A DNA stretch of 62,080 bases from Pseudomonadota bacterium (GTDB lineage Bacteria; Pseudomonadota; Gammaproteobacteria; Steroidobacterales; Steroidobacteraceae): positions 1-62,080 of the forward strand of contig JAEYUC010000017.1 of the NCBI GenBank assembly GCA_023433705.1, in the 5' to 3' direction. The translations under genes and the position numbers were made by a program. The notes beneath the pieces are model-generated. The model did no database searches and was not told the origin of the DNA. It saw only the letters and a list, made by a program, of their open reading frames with translations. Shown here piece after piece: positions 52,912 through 62,080 of the stretch. The number at the start of each line of letters is the position of its first letter. The stretch's first letter is position 1.

Positions 52912-54420
52912 ATGGCACTTGTCATCAACACCAACGTGATGTCGCTGAATGCCCAGCGCAATCTGTCGACGTCCGGTAGTCAGCTGGCGACCTCGCTGCA
53001 GCGCTTGTCCTCGGGCTTGCGCATCAACAGCGCGAAGGATGACGCCGCCGGCCTCGCGATCTCGAGCCGCATGACCACCCAGATCAACGGCCTGAACCAG
53101 GCCGTGCGCAATGCCAACGACGGCATTTCGCTCGCGCAGACCACGGAAAGCGCCCTGCAGGAAGTGACCAACAACCTGCAGCGCATCCGCGAACTGGCCG
53201 TGCAGTCGGCCAACGCGACGAACAGCGACAGCGACCGCGCCGCGCTCGACCAGGAAGTGCAGCAGCGCCTGGCGGAAGTGAACCGTATCGCCACGCAGAC
53301 CTCGTTCAACGGCCGCAAGGTGCTGGACGGTTCGTTCGGCAACGCGACCTTCCAGGTCGGCGCGAACGTCGGCGAGACGATCTCGGTCGGTCTCGACACC
53401 AGCGTGCGCAACGCGGACATCGGCGACATCCACTCGTCCGTCGGTACGGGCGTGAACGTGAACACGGTGATCGCGGCGACGCAGCCGACGGCGGGCACTC
53501 CGCTCGTTCCGGCGGTGGCCACCACCTCGGGCGTCTCTGGCGCGTTCGCGGATGCGGTTTTCGCGGCGGACGGTGAAGAATTCACGTTGACCGTCGACGG
53601 CATCGACGTCATCACGTACACGGAAGCGGGCGGTGGTTCGACGCAGACCGCGGCCGACCTCGACGCGCTTGCGGACTATTCCGGTCTGGCCGCCCAGGGT
53701 ATTACCGTTACGGGTAGCCTCGCGACGGGCGACCTGGCGTTCAGCAGGACCGACGGCACCGATTTCACGATTGCCGTGACCAATACTGCAGACAGCGGTG
53801 GCACGTTCGGCTCGGCCGGCTTCGTTGCCGCGCACACCAACGGCACGGAAGAAGTGCCCGCTGTGGCCCCCGGTGCCGGTACGCCGGTCGGTGCACTGAC
53901 CCTCACGGTCGGCAGCAACACGGTCGACCTGTCGGGCAGCTACGTGAATGCCCAGGCGCTTCTCGACCGCATCGCGTCGGTCGGAGCCGCGGGCACGATC
54001 GACGGCTCCGGCAACCTGACGATCTCGGCCGGCGAATCGTTCACGCTCACGGGCGCGGGCGCGGCCGACCTGGGTCTGACGGCGGGTGCGTCGACCGAGT
54101 CGACCACGGGTCTGACCAACGTCGACGTGCTGAGCGTGGGCGCTGCCAACGACACGATCCTGCGCATGGACACGGCGCTGACCGCGGTCAGCAGCCTGCG
54201 CAGCACGCTGGGCGCCATCCAGAACCGCTTCGATTCGACGATCAACAGCCTGCAGGCTGTCTCGGAGAATCTCGCGGCCTCGCGCAGCCGTATTCAGGAT
54301 ACGGACTTCGCGGCTGAGACGGCGGCCCTGACCCGCGCCCAGATCCTGCAGCAGGCGGGTACGGCGATGGTCGCGCAGGCCAACTCGGTCCCGCAGAACG
54401 TGCTGTCGCTCCTGCGCTAA
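52912..54420 (+). CDS. fliC: Flagellin FliC
   Basis: 502 residues. The filament subunit. The D0/D1 regions are well conserved: ALVINTNVMSLNAQRNLSTS, LQRLSSGLRINSAKDDAAGL, and at the end the LQQAGTAMVAQANSVPQNVL and SLLR ending. The middle (about 180-400) is the surface-exposed, Gly/Thr/Ala-rich variable region. AGGAG ribosome site. It is the only flagellin gene in the window. Confidence 0.97.
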   Translation: MALVINTNVMSLNAQRNLSTSGSQLATSLQRLSSGLRINSAKDDAAGLAISSRMTTQINGLNQAVRNANDGISLAQTTESALQEVTNNLQRIRELAVQSANATNSDSDRAALDQEVQQRLAEVNRIATQTSFNGRKVLDGSFGNATFQVGANVGETISVGLDTSVRNADIGDIHSSVGTGVNVNTVIAATQPTAGTPLVPAVATTSGVSGAFADAVFAADGEEFTLTVDGIDVITYTEAGGGSTQTAADLDALADYSGLAAQGITVTGSLATGDLAFSRTDGTDFTIAVTNTADSGGTFGSAGFVAAHTNGTEEVPAVAPGAGTPVGALTLTVGSNTVDLSGSYVNAQALLDRIASVGAAGTIDGSGNLTISAGESFTLTGAGAADLGLTAGASTESTTGLTNVDVLSVGAANDTILRMDTALTAVSSLRSTLGAIQNRFDSTINSLQAVSENLAASRSRIQDTDFAAETAALTRAQILQQAGTAMVAQANSVPQNVLSLLR

Positions 54421-54449
54421 AACGCGGCAGCTTCAGTGAAGTGATAGAG

Positions 54450-54477
54450 GGCGGCGGGATCGGAAGATCCCGTCGCC
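54450..54477 (+). terminator. Hairpin between fliC and flaG
   Basis: A 12-pair stem with one G-U pair (ggcggcgggatc / gatcccgtcgcc) and a GGAA tetraloop, without a T-run. It may protect the fliC mRNA end or partly terminate, which would keep flagellin in excess over flaG and fliD. Confidence 0.6.
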
Positions 54478-54495
54478 TTCGATGGATGAGGAACC

Positions 54496-54840
54496 ATGGA
54501 TAACCAAGCCGTAAGTCCTGTATCCAGCGCGCCAGCCGCCGAGCCGGTTGCGAACCCGGGCAACTCCGTCTCGCCCGCGCCGCGCGCCGCACCCGCGGCG
54601 GCATCCCCTGACGAGATGCGGCAAAGAATGGCCGCCGTCGCACAGCAGATGCGCGATTACCTTCGCTCCAATGGCAGAGACCTGGAATTCCATGTCGATG
54701 TCGACACGAGGAGCATGGTGATCACCGTGCGCGAGTCCGCCTCCGGCGAAGTCATTCGCCAGATTCCAAATGCGGAAGCACTGCAGATGAGGCGCTTTCT
54801 GGATGAGTGGTCCGGCACATTCCTCGACGTGACAACCTGA
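54496..54840 (+). CDS. flaG: FlaG family protein
   Basis: 114 residues. FlaG proteins affect filament length in several polar flagellates; the mechanism is unclear. The N-terminal half is a low-complexity Pro/Ala region. The conserved half is LEFHVDVDTRSMVITVRESA followed by GEVIRQIPNAEALQMRRFLD. Between fliC and fliD as in Pseudomonas and Vibrio. Confidence 0.9.
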   Translation: MDNQAVSPVSSAPAAEPVANPGNSVSPAPRAAPAAASPDEMRQRMAAVAQQMRDYLRSNGRDLEFHVDVDTRSMVITVRESASGEVIRQIPNAEALQMRRFLDEWSGTFLDVTT

Positions 54841-54853
54841 CAAGCTTGGATTC

Positions 54854-56236
54854 ATGTCTACCATCTCCTCAAAAGGCATTGGATCCGGCCTCGACATCGA
54901 TGCACTGGTGTCGCAGCTGGTGGCTGCCGAGCGTTCTGCGGGGCAGACGCGCATCGACGGCAAGAAAACCAAGCTGACCGAGCAGTTCTCGGCGATGGCG
55001 ACGCTGATGGGCGCCATGTCGGGTTTCCAGGCCAGCCTGAACTCGCTGGTCAGTTCCAATAGTTTCAAATCGCGCAACGTATCGTTGAGCGACGACGCGG
55101 CATTCACCGCAAAGGCCACGGCCGCGGCAGCCGCCGGCTCCTACGACGTACAGGTGCAACGGCTCGCCAAGGCGGCGCAGCTCGGTTCGGAAGCCTTCGC
55201 ATCCGCGAGCGCCACCGTGGGCACCGGCACTCTCACCATTTCGGTGGGCGAATCTTCATTCAACATCGAGGTGGGCGAGGGCAACAACAGCCTGTCGAAC
55301 ATCCGCGATGCGATCAACAGGGCCCCAGGCAACACCGGCGTGCAGGCATCACTGCTCACCGACGTGGACGGCACGCACCTCGTGCTGACGAGCACGCGGA
55401 CCGGCGCGGAGCGCGCCCTGACCGTAACCACCAACGGGGGCGACGGTGGGCTTTCGAGCCTCGTCTACGATCCGGACGGAAGCGGCACGACCAACATGGA
55501 GCTGCGCAGTCCTGCGCAGGACGCCATCCTGTTCGTGTCGGGCTATGAAATTCACAGCGGTTCGAACACGGTCAGCAACGCCATCGAGGGCGTGACGCTG
55601 ACGCTGAAGGCTCCGACCGCGGAGGGCAGCACCGTCTCGCTGGCCGTCGATCGTGACGATGCGGCGATCCAGGACGCGGCGAAGAAATTCGTGGATGCCT
55701 ACAACTCGCTGGCGGGCACCATCAAGTCGCTGACCCGGTATGACGCCGTCACCGAAGTGGGCGGCGCGTTGCTCGGCGATGCGATGTTGCGAAACATCGA
55801 GACGCAGGTGCGCAACATGATCTCCTCGCCGGTGTCCGGCGTGAGCGGCAACTACACGACGCTTGCGAGTCTCGGAATCACCACGCAGGCCGATGGCAGA
55901 CTGAAGCTCGACGGCTTCCGGTTCCAGGCGGCGCTGGACGCCAACCCAGGCGCGGTCAGCGACATCTTCACGTCGGAAAACGGCCTCGCGGTCAGGCTCG
56001 CCGACTTCATGGCGACGAAGACCTCGTCGACCGGCGAGCTGACGGTCCGCAGCAGCAACATCACCGATTCGCTCGTCGAGCTCAAGGATCAGCAGGACGT
56101 GCTGAATGCACGCATGAAGGTGATCGAGCAACGCTACTTCAAGCAGTTCAACGCGCTCGACACACTGCTGGCGCAGCTGAACACCACCGCCAACTCGCTC
56201 GACAGCTGGCTGGCCCGGGACAAGCAGGACCGATGA
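54854..56236 (+). CDS. fliD: Flagellar filament cap protein FliD
   Basis: 460 residues. FliD caps the filament and inserts flagellin. N-terminal STISSKGIGSGLDIDALVSQ and LVAAERSAGQTRIDGKKTKL are diagnostic; the C-terminal VLNARMKVIEQRYFKQFNAL DTLLAQLN pattern is present. It sits 13 nt after flaG and likely on the same mRNA. Its chaperone in enterics is FliT. Confidence 0.95.
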   Translation: MSTISSKGIGSGLDIDALVSQLVAAERSAGQTRIDGKKTKLTEQFSAMATLMGAMSGFQASLNSLVSSNSFKSRNVSLSDDAAFTAKATAAAAAGSYDVQVQRLAKAAQLGSEAFASASATVGTGTLTISVGESSFNIEVGEGNNSLSNIRDAINRAPGNTGVQASLLTDVDGTHLVLTSTRTGAERALTVTTNGGDGGLSSLVYDPDGSGTTNMELRSPAQDAILFVSGYEIHSGSNTVSNAIEGVTLTLKAPTAEGSTVSLAVDRDDAAIQDAAKKFVDAYNSLAGTIKSLTRYDAVTEVGGALLGDAMLRNIETQVRNMISSPVSGVSGNYTTLASLGITTQADGRLKLDGFRFQAALDANPGAVSDIFTSENGLAVRLADFMATKTSSTGELTVRSSNITDSLVELKDQQDVLNARMKVIEQRYFKQFNALDTLLAQLNTTANSLDSWLARDKQDR

Positions 56237-56273
56237 TCGGGCCGTGGCGCACCACGGAACGTAGTCAGGACTC

Positions 56274-56732
56274 ATGACGTCCCGCGACCCCATTCATTGC
56301 CGCGATCTGCTCGCCCGGCTGATGGCCGAGGAGAACGCCCAGCTCGCCACGCTCGAAAGCCTGCTGGTGCGCGAACACGCACTGCTCGAGGCCCGCGACA
56401 TGGAAGGCCTCGACGAAACGGCCGCGGCGCGCCAGCAGTGCATCGGCCACATCCTGCGCATCGAGGACGAGAGAGTCGCGCTGGTCCGCGCCACCGGGCG
56501 CGCCGGCGATGCGGCCGGATTGCCTGGCCTGCTCACCTGGTGCGACCCCTCCGGGATACTTCGGCCGGTGGTACAGGAATACCGCGACCGCACCCGCCGC
56601 TGCCGCGAACAGAACGACCGCAACGGCAGACTGGTCGGCGCCAGGCTGCAACGAGTCGACGAAACCCGCGCCTACGGCCCCGGCAGCGGCGACACCCGCG
56701 GCAACGGCCGCCTGCTCACCGAACGCGCCTGA
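56274..56732 (+). CDS. FlgN-type chaperone (copy 2, beside fliD)
   Basis: 152 residues and clearly homologous to the FlgN at 40576-41073. Shared parts include ENAQL.TLESLL.REH, RIEDER, WCDP, CREQNDRNGRLVGARLQRV and RAYGP. FlgN serves FlgK and FlgL; a second copy directly after fliD suggests a cap-protein chaperone role, which FliT fills elsewhere. No FliT of the usual type is recognised, though the 115-residue gene at 57251 stands in its position. The role is inferred from place and family. Confidence 0.8.
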   Translation: MTSRDPIHCRDLLARLMAEENAQLATLESLLVREHALLEARDMEGLDETAAARQQCIGHILRIEDERVALVRATGRAGDAAGLPGLLTWCDPSGILRPVVQEYRDRTRRCREQNDRNGRLVGARLQRVDETRAYGPGSGDTRGNGRLLTERA

Positions 56733-56779
56733 GACGGCGCGGCCGCGCTTTCGGGCCTGCCTGAAGGCCGCTGCGACTC

Positions 56780-56806
56780 TCAAGTCCGCGCCTTTCGGGC
56801 CGTTAA
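56780..56806 (+). promoter_or_regulatory. Sigma-28 promoter of fliS
   Basis: TCAAGTCC, 11 nt, GCCGTTAA, nearly identical to the fliC promoter. It lies 28 nt before the fliS ATG and allows fliS and the two following genes to be made late with flagellin. Confidence 0.8.
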
Positions 56807-56834
56807 GCTCCATGAGTAGTTTGGAGCAGATGTC

Positions 56835-57254
56835 ATGGCCTATCCCCCGAATTCCGCGAAACTTGCCGCATACCGCAGCACGTCTGTGCATTCGGGCATG
56901 GAGTCCGCGGACCCGCACCGTCTCATCGTCATGCTCATGGACGGCGCGCTCGAGCGCATCGCGCAGGCGCGCGGCCTGATGACGCACGGTGGCGGCGCGG
57001 AGACGGCGCAGCTGCTGCATCGCGCGGTCGCGATCATCGACGAGCTGCGCAACAGCCTCAACATGAAGGCGGGCGGCACGATCTCGGCCAATCTCGACGC
57101 GCTCTACGAATACATGTGCACACGCCTCATGCAGGCGAATGTGTCCAACAAGCCGGAAGCGCTGGACGAAGTCAGCCGGCTGCTGAACGAAGTGCGTTCG
57201 GCGTGGTTGCAGATCTCCCCGCAGGGCCGCGCGCAGATGGCGCGTTACCCATGA
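56835..57254 (+). CDS. fliS: Flagellar export chaperone FliS
   Basis: 139 residues. FliS binds the C-terminus of flagellin and stops it polymerising early. YRSTSVHSGMESADPHRLIV, MLMDGALERIAQARGLM, ISANLDALYEYMCTRLMQAN and LLNEVRSAWLQIS are FliS patterns. Its own sigma-28 promoter is upstream, and its stop overlaps the start of the next gene. Confidence 0.95.
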   Translation: MAYPPNSAKLAAYRSTSVHSGMESADPHRLIVMLMDGALERIAQARGLMTHGGGAETAQLLHRAVAIIDELRNSLNMKAGGTISANLDALYEYMCTRLMQANVSNKPEALDEVSRLLNEVRSAWLQISPQGRAQMARYP

Positions 57255-57598
57255 GTCATCCCGGCCTCGTTGCACGTGGCAGGCCGCGTCTCACGGTCGT
57301 GCGCGGTTCTCACGCGCCCGTGGTTTGCAACAGGACGGTCGCCGAGCCCCTGCCGGACTGGAGGCGCATGGCCGCCGCCGTGCTCTCCTGCACGCACGAG
57401 CTCAACCACCACCTGCGCGATCAGCGCTGGGCGCGGGTGGACGAGGTGCTGCGCGATCGGCGCGAACTGCTCTCGGGCCTCGCTCGCATGTCGCTCGACG
57501 CGCAGGCGCGCGGTTGTGTCCGTGCGCTCGAGCAGGCCGCGGACGAATCCGAAGCGGCCATCTTCACGATGATGGGCAAGGCGCCGCGGCGCCAGTAA
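57251..57598 (+). CDS. Small helical protein in the FliT position, function unknown
   Basis: 115 residues from ATG at 57251 overlapping the fliS stop. The last 75 residues (about 35-110) look like two or three amphipathic helices (WRRMAAAVLSCTHELNHHLR; WARVDEVLRDRRELLSGLAR; ARGCVRALEQAADESEAAIF). FliT-type chaperones are small helical proteins encoded right after fliS, so that role is likely, but no FliT signature is clear. The first 35 residues are basic and low-complexity. Confidence 0.65.
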   Translation: MSHPGLVARGRPRLTVVRGSHAPVVCNRTVAEPLPDWRRMAAAVLSCTHELNHHLRDQRWARVDEVLRDRRELLSGLARMSLDAQARGCVRALEQAADESEAAIFTMMGKAPRRQ

Positions 57599-57608
57599 GA
57601 TCGGCTCC

Positions 57609-58169
57609 ATGTACGAAGGCCGCGACACGATCGTGATGTTCGAGAAGCTGGCCTATGAGGACCTGCTTCCGGTGCGCTGGTGTCGCCAGGACGAACCGGT
57701 CAACGAGATCACCGCCCAGCATCTCGCCGAACGCAACCTGCGCGTGCTGCAGGCCTGCGACGCGCTCGAAGAGCACGGCAGCACCGAGAAATCCGACGAC
57801 GAACACCCGCATTCGGCCGACATCATGCGGCTCGACTTCAAGCTCAACCTGCTGCTCGACCTCGCGGGCCAGTTGCTCGCCGCGAGCCAACCGCGCGTGG
57901 GACCGGTGCCGATCCGCTTCAACGCGATGGGCGCCACGTGGAAGAGCGCCGAGAAACTCGACATCGGCGCGCTCGGCATTCTCGAGATCACGCTGCGCGA
58001 TCTCGTCGTGCAGCCGCTGAACCTGCCCGCCGAAGTCGTGCTCGGCGCGGATCCGGGCGAGACGCGCGTGCGGTTCCTCGCGCTCGGCGAAACGGTCGCG
58101 GATCACATCGAGAAGCTCGTGTTTCGCCGCCACCGGCGAAAGATTGCCGGTAAGCGTCAACGCGGGTGA
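57609..58169 (+). CDS. Atypical PilZ-like protein
   Basis: 186 residues. Flagellar-cluster PilZ proteins of Xanthomonas-type bacteria sit after fliS. This one has a long amphipathic helix (DFKLNLLLDLAGQLLAASQP) followed by a beta-rich C-terminal half (VPIRFNAMGATWKSAEKLDI, VVQPLNLPAEVVLG, RVRFLALGETVADHIEKLVF). The canonical c-di-GMP motifs RxxxR and [DN]xSxxG are not apparent, so it may signal by protein contacts. The assignment rests on layout and context more than on motifs. Confidence 0.6.
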   Translation: MYEGRDTIVMFEKLAYEDLLPVRWCRQDEPVNEITAQHLAERNLRVLQACDALEEHGSTEKSDDEHPHSADIMRLDFKLNLLLDLAGQLLAASQPRVGPVPIRFNAMGATWKSAEKLDIGALGILEITLRDLVVQPLNLPAEVVLGADPGETRVRFLALGETVADHIEKLVFRRHRRKIAGKRQRG

Positions 58170-58209
58170 TCCGCGCGTTCTTCGCGGAATATTCACTAAG
58201 GGTTTCTCC

Positions 58210-58242
58210 CTGACAACGCACGTCAGGAATTTCCGTACGGAA
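58210..58242. promoter_or_regulatory. Palindromes upstream of the FleQ-like gene
   Basis: Two dyads: ctgac-N7-gtcag (58210-58226) and a perfect 12-bp palindrome ttccgtacggaa (58231-58242), about 100 nt before the GTG start. Either could be an operator. No matching regulator is identified. Confidence 0.4.
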
Positions 58243-58342
58243 GTTTGTTAGGTGTACTCTCCGCGCTCGCGACAAAGTTGCATTGCGCGTCACGCTTTCG
58301 TCGTGCGAATGCAGTGAAGATAGTCGCGAGAGAGGAGAGGTC

Positions 58343-59498
<1,156 letters not shown>

Positions 59499-59500
<2 letters not shown>

Positions 59501-59638
59501 GACGGTGCCTGGCGCGGAAAAGCCGGGATAAGTTCTGGAACCCCCGGGGATTCCCCGGCTCCCGTATCGAGACTAACTATCGCGCGCGCCGCGCGAGGCG
59601 CGTCGTCCTCCCGGCTTTTCCGTGCCAGGCACCGTCTT
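59499..59638 (+). repeat. 140-bp element with near-perfect 30-bp inverted repeat (type C)
   Basis: Left arm 59499-59528 and right arm 59609-59638 match as reverse complements at 29 of 30 positions. Ends begin aagacggtgcctggc. The left end overlaps the fleQ stop codon by two bases. The core has another hairpin (cccccgggg / ccccgg). It occupies much of the space between the two activator genes. Confidence 0.78.
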
Positions 59639-59685
59639 CCGTCGGAAAACCGACGTTCGTGTGATGCGGTTCACGCGAAACGGCC

Positions 59686-59701
59686 GGGCACGGCAATTGC
59701 A
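59686..59701 (+). promoter_or_regulatory. Sigma-54 promoter of the second activator gene
   Basis: GGGCACG-GCAA-TTGCA, one mismatch from TGGCACG-N4-TTGCW. It lies 46 nt before the ATG at 59747, so this gene is probably driven by the FleQ-like protein, as flrBC is by FlrA. Confidence 0.75.
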
Positions 59702-59746
59702 ACTGCAACACGTGGCCGCCATGGCCAGAAGTGTTGGGGTTGAGAG

Positions 59747-60727
<981 letters not shown>

Positions 60728-60785
60728 TGAAGAACCGCCAAAGCCAGGCGCTTGAAACGGCGCAGGTTGGCAATGGAGACGAATC

Positions 60786-61127
60786 ATGAGCCAGATGGAA
60801 ATCAACCAGGTTCTAGCGCAGATCCGCAGCATGCAGGCGGCCGTCAAAGGCGCGGCGCCGGGAGGCGTCGGTGGCGTCGCTCCGACCGCGGTCGCGGGCG
60901 CCGACAACGGCTTCGCGAAGCTGCTCAAGCAGGGCATCGACAGCGTCAATTCGACGCAGGCGAAGGCCACCGACCTGCAGACCAAGTTCGAGCGCGGCGT
61001 GCCCGGCGTCGAGCTGCCGCAGGTGATGCTCGAGATGCAGAAGGCGAACGTCTCGTTCCGCGCGCTCACCGAGGTGCGCAACAAGTTCGTCGAAGCCTAC
61101 CGCGAAATCATGAACATGCCGCTCTGA
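60786..61127 (+). CDS. fliE: Flagellar hook-basal body complex protein FliE
   Basis: 113 residues. FliE joins the MS ring to the rod. The C-terminal half is conserved: FAKLLKQGIDSVNSTQAKAT, ELPQVMLEMQKANVSFRALT and EVRNKFVEAYREIMNMPL. The N-terminal part has a Gly/Ala-rich linker. It starts 58 nt after the activator gene, and fliF follows after 32 nt. Confidence 0.96.
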   Translation: MSQMEINQVLAQIRSMQAAVKGAAPGGVGGVAPTAVAGADNGFAKLLKQGIDSVNSTQAKATDLQTKFERGVPGVELPQVMLEMQKANVSFRALTEVRNKFVEAYREIMNMPL

Positions 61128-61159
61128 TGAAGAGCGACGGTTGTTAGAGGACTACTGAA

Positions 61160-62080
61160 GTGGCGACAGATGCCGTCAACATTCCTGGACCGCAGCGGGT
61201 CATGAGCGGACTCAAGCCGCTGCTGCTGCTCGTCGGTGTCGCAGCCGCGGTCGCGGCCGGCGTCGGCGTCATGTTGTGGTCGGTCGGTCCGACGTACAGC
61301 CTGCTGTACGCGAACCTCGGCGGTGAAGACGCCGCGCAGGTCACGCAGGCGCTCGACAGCGCGCGCATTCCCTACAAACTCGAGGACGGCGGTGCGTCGA
61401 TCAGCGTGCCGTCCGATCAACTCGCCGCCGCCCGTCTCAAGCTCGCATCGCAAGGTCTGCCCGGAAGCAGCGGCGGCGTGGGCGCGATGACCAAGGATCC
61501 GGGCTTCGGCGTGAGCGCGTTCATGGAGAGCGCGCGCTACCAGCATGCGCTCGAGACCGAGCTCGCGCGCACGATCGCGTCGCTGCAGAACGTGCAGGGC
61601 GCGCGCGTGCACCTGGCGATGGCGCGCCAGTCGGCGTTCGTGAGCGATCGCCGCCCGGGTTCCGCGTCCGTGTTCCTGCAGCTCAGGGCCGGCCGCCGTC
61701 TCGACGACGAGCAGGTGCAGGCCATCGCGAATCTCGTCGCGTCGAGCATTCCCGAGATGCAGCCCTCGCAGGTCACGGTCGTCGACCAGTCGGGCCGTCT
61801 CCTGTCCGCGCCGAACTCCGACAGCGATCTCGCGATGCGCGACAAGATGTTCGAGTTCGCGCACCGTCTCGAGGAGTCCTACGCGCAGCGCATCCAGGAA
61901 TTGCTGACGCCGCTCGTCGGCCCCGGTCGCGTTCGCGCCCAGGTCGTCGCGCAGGTCGACATGGCCACGACCGAGCAGACTCGCGAGCAGTACAACCCGC
62001 AGAGCCAGGTGGTGCGCAGCGAATCGGTCGCCGAAGAGGCCGCGCGCAACGGCGCCGGCGCCGCCGGCGGTGTACCGGGC
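61160..62080 (+). CDS. fliF: Flagellar MS-ring protein FliF, N-terminal part (runs off the window)
   Basis: 307 codons with no stop before the window end; GTG start at 61160. FliF forms the MS ring in the inner membrane. The first membrane helix is at about 20-45 (LKPLLLLVGVAAAVAAGVGV), followed by SVGPTYSLLYANLGGEDAAQ, and the periplasmic ring-building motifs KDPGFGVSAFMESARYQHAL, ELARTIASLQNVQGARVHLA and SASVFLQLRAGRRLDDEQVQ. The visible sequence ends at the GGVPG motif. The family usually has about 540-600 residues. Confidence 0.95.
   Translation, partial: MATDAVNIPGPQRVMSGLKPLLLLVGVAAAVAAGVGVMLWSVGPTYSLLYANLGGEDAAQVTQALDSARIPYKLEDGGASISVPSDQLAAARLKLASQGLPGSSGGVGAMTKDPGFGVSAFMESARYQHALETELARTIASLQNVQGARVHLAMARQSAFVSDRRPGSASVFLQLRAGRRLDDEQVQAIANLVASSIPEMQPSQVTVVDQSGRLLSAPNSDSDLAMRDKMFEFAHRLEESYAQRIQELLTPLVGPGRVRAQVVAQVDMATTEQTREQYNPQSQVVRSESVAEEAARNGAGAAGGVPG

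Overview
This 62-kb window is a high-GC chromosomal segment of a free-living, polarly flagellated gammaproteobacterium. The gene orders infB-rbfA-truB-rpsO-pnp, smc-zipA-ligA, trpS-scpA-scpB-rluB and gyrA-serC-pheA-hisC-cmk-rpsA-ihfB are those of gammaproteobacteria that use SMC-ScpAB instead of MukBEF. PhaR, a YciB-BolA-parvulin cluster and sigma-54/sigma-28 flagellar control suggest a Xanthomonadales, Nevskiales or Steroidobacterales relative. That placement is inferred from gene content, not from a tree. There is no rRNA, tRNA, CRISPR array, prophage or insertion sequence that I can see; the mobile-looking content is limited to short inverted-repeat elements.

Layout. 1-4.6 kb: the end of the IF-2/ribosome-maturation/RNA-decay operon (infB', rbfA, truB, rpsO, pnp). 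4.7-8.3 kb, minus strand: a zinc-ribbon protein, phaR, gluQ, an unusual long and cysteine-poor DksA, and queF. 8.4-14.8 kb: smc, zipA, ligA. 14.9-16.6 kb, minus: a parvulin lipoprotein, bolA, yciB. 16.7-21.3 kb: yciO, trpS, scpA, scpB and an RluB homologue that seems to have lost its catalytic residues. 21.3-24.8 kb, minus: yciK, rmuC, a HAD phosphatase (gph or mupP), ubiG. 24.9-36.5 kb: gyrA, then an amino-acid/ribosome supra-operon in which serA sits after serC, aroA sits after ihfB, and tyrA is absent. 36.6-40.2 kb: lapB, a ComEA-like protein, galU and two unknown genes. 40.6-62.1 kb: a flagellar cluster with flgNMA divergent from flgBCDEFGHIJKL, then fliC, flaG, fliD, a second flgN-like gene, fliS, a small FliT-position gene, an atypical PilZ gene, two sigma-54 activators, fliE and the start of fliF.

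The strongest undescribed signal is a pair of tandem RNA hairpins in front of both serC and serA. The four hairpins share a C-A-A-U-A-A-[C/G]-G top and a conserved G-U pair, and show compensatory changes. Both pairs have the same 31-nt period and 7-nt linker, and each second hairpin ends right against the Shine-Dalgarno sequence. This looks like a translational control element for serine synthesis. Other notable points: both flagellar sigma-54 activators lack receiver domains, and the FleQ homologue also lacks the LFRS c-di-GMP motif; two FlgN paralogues; ideal sigma-54 and good sigma-28 promoters in the flgA/flgB divergent region; an AroA with a rewritten PEP-binding loop; an RluB with Asp to Pro at the catalytic position; and three long, nearly perfect inverted-repeat elements at gene ends.
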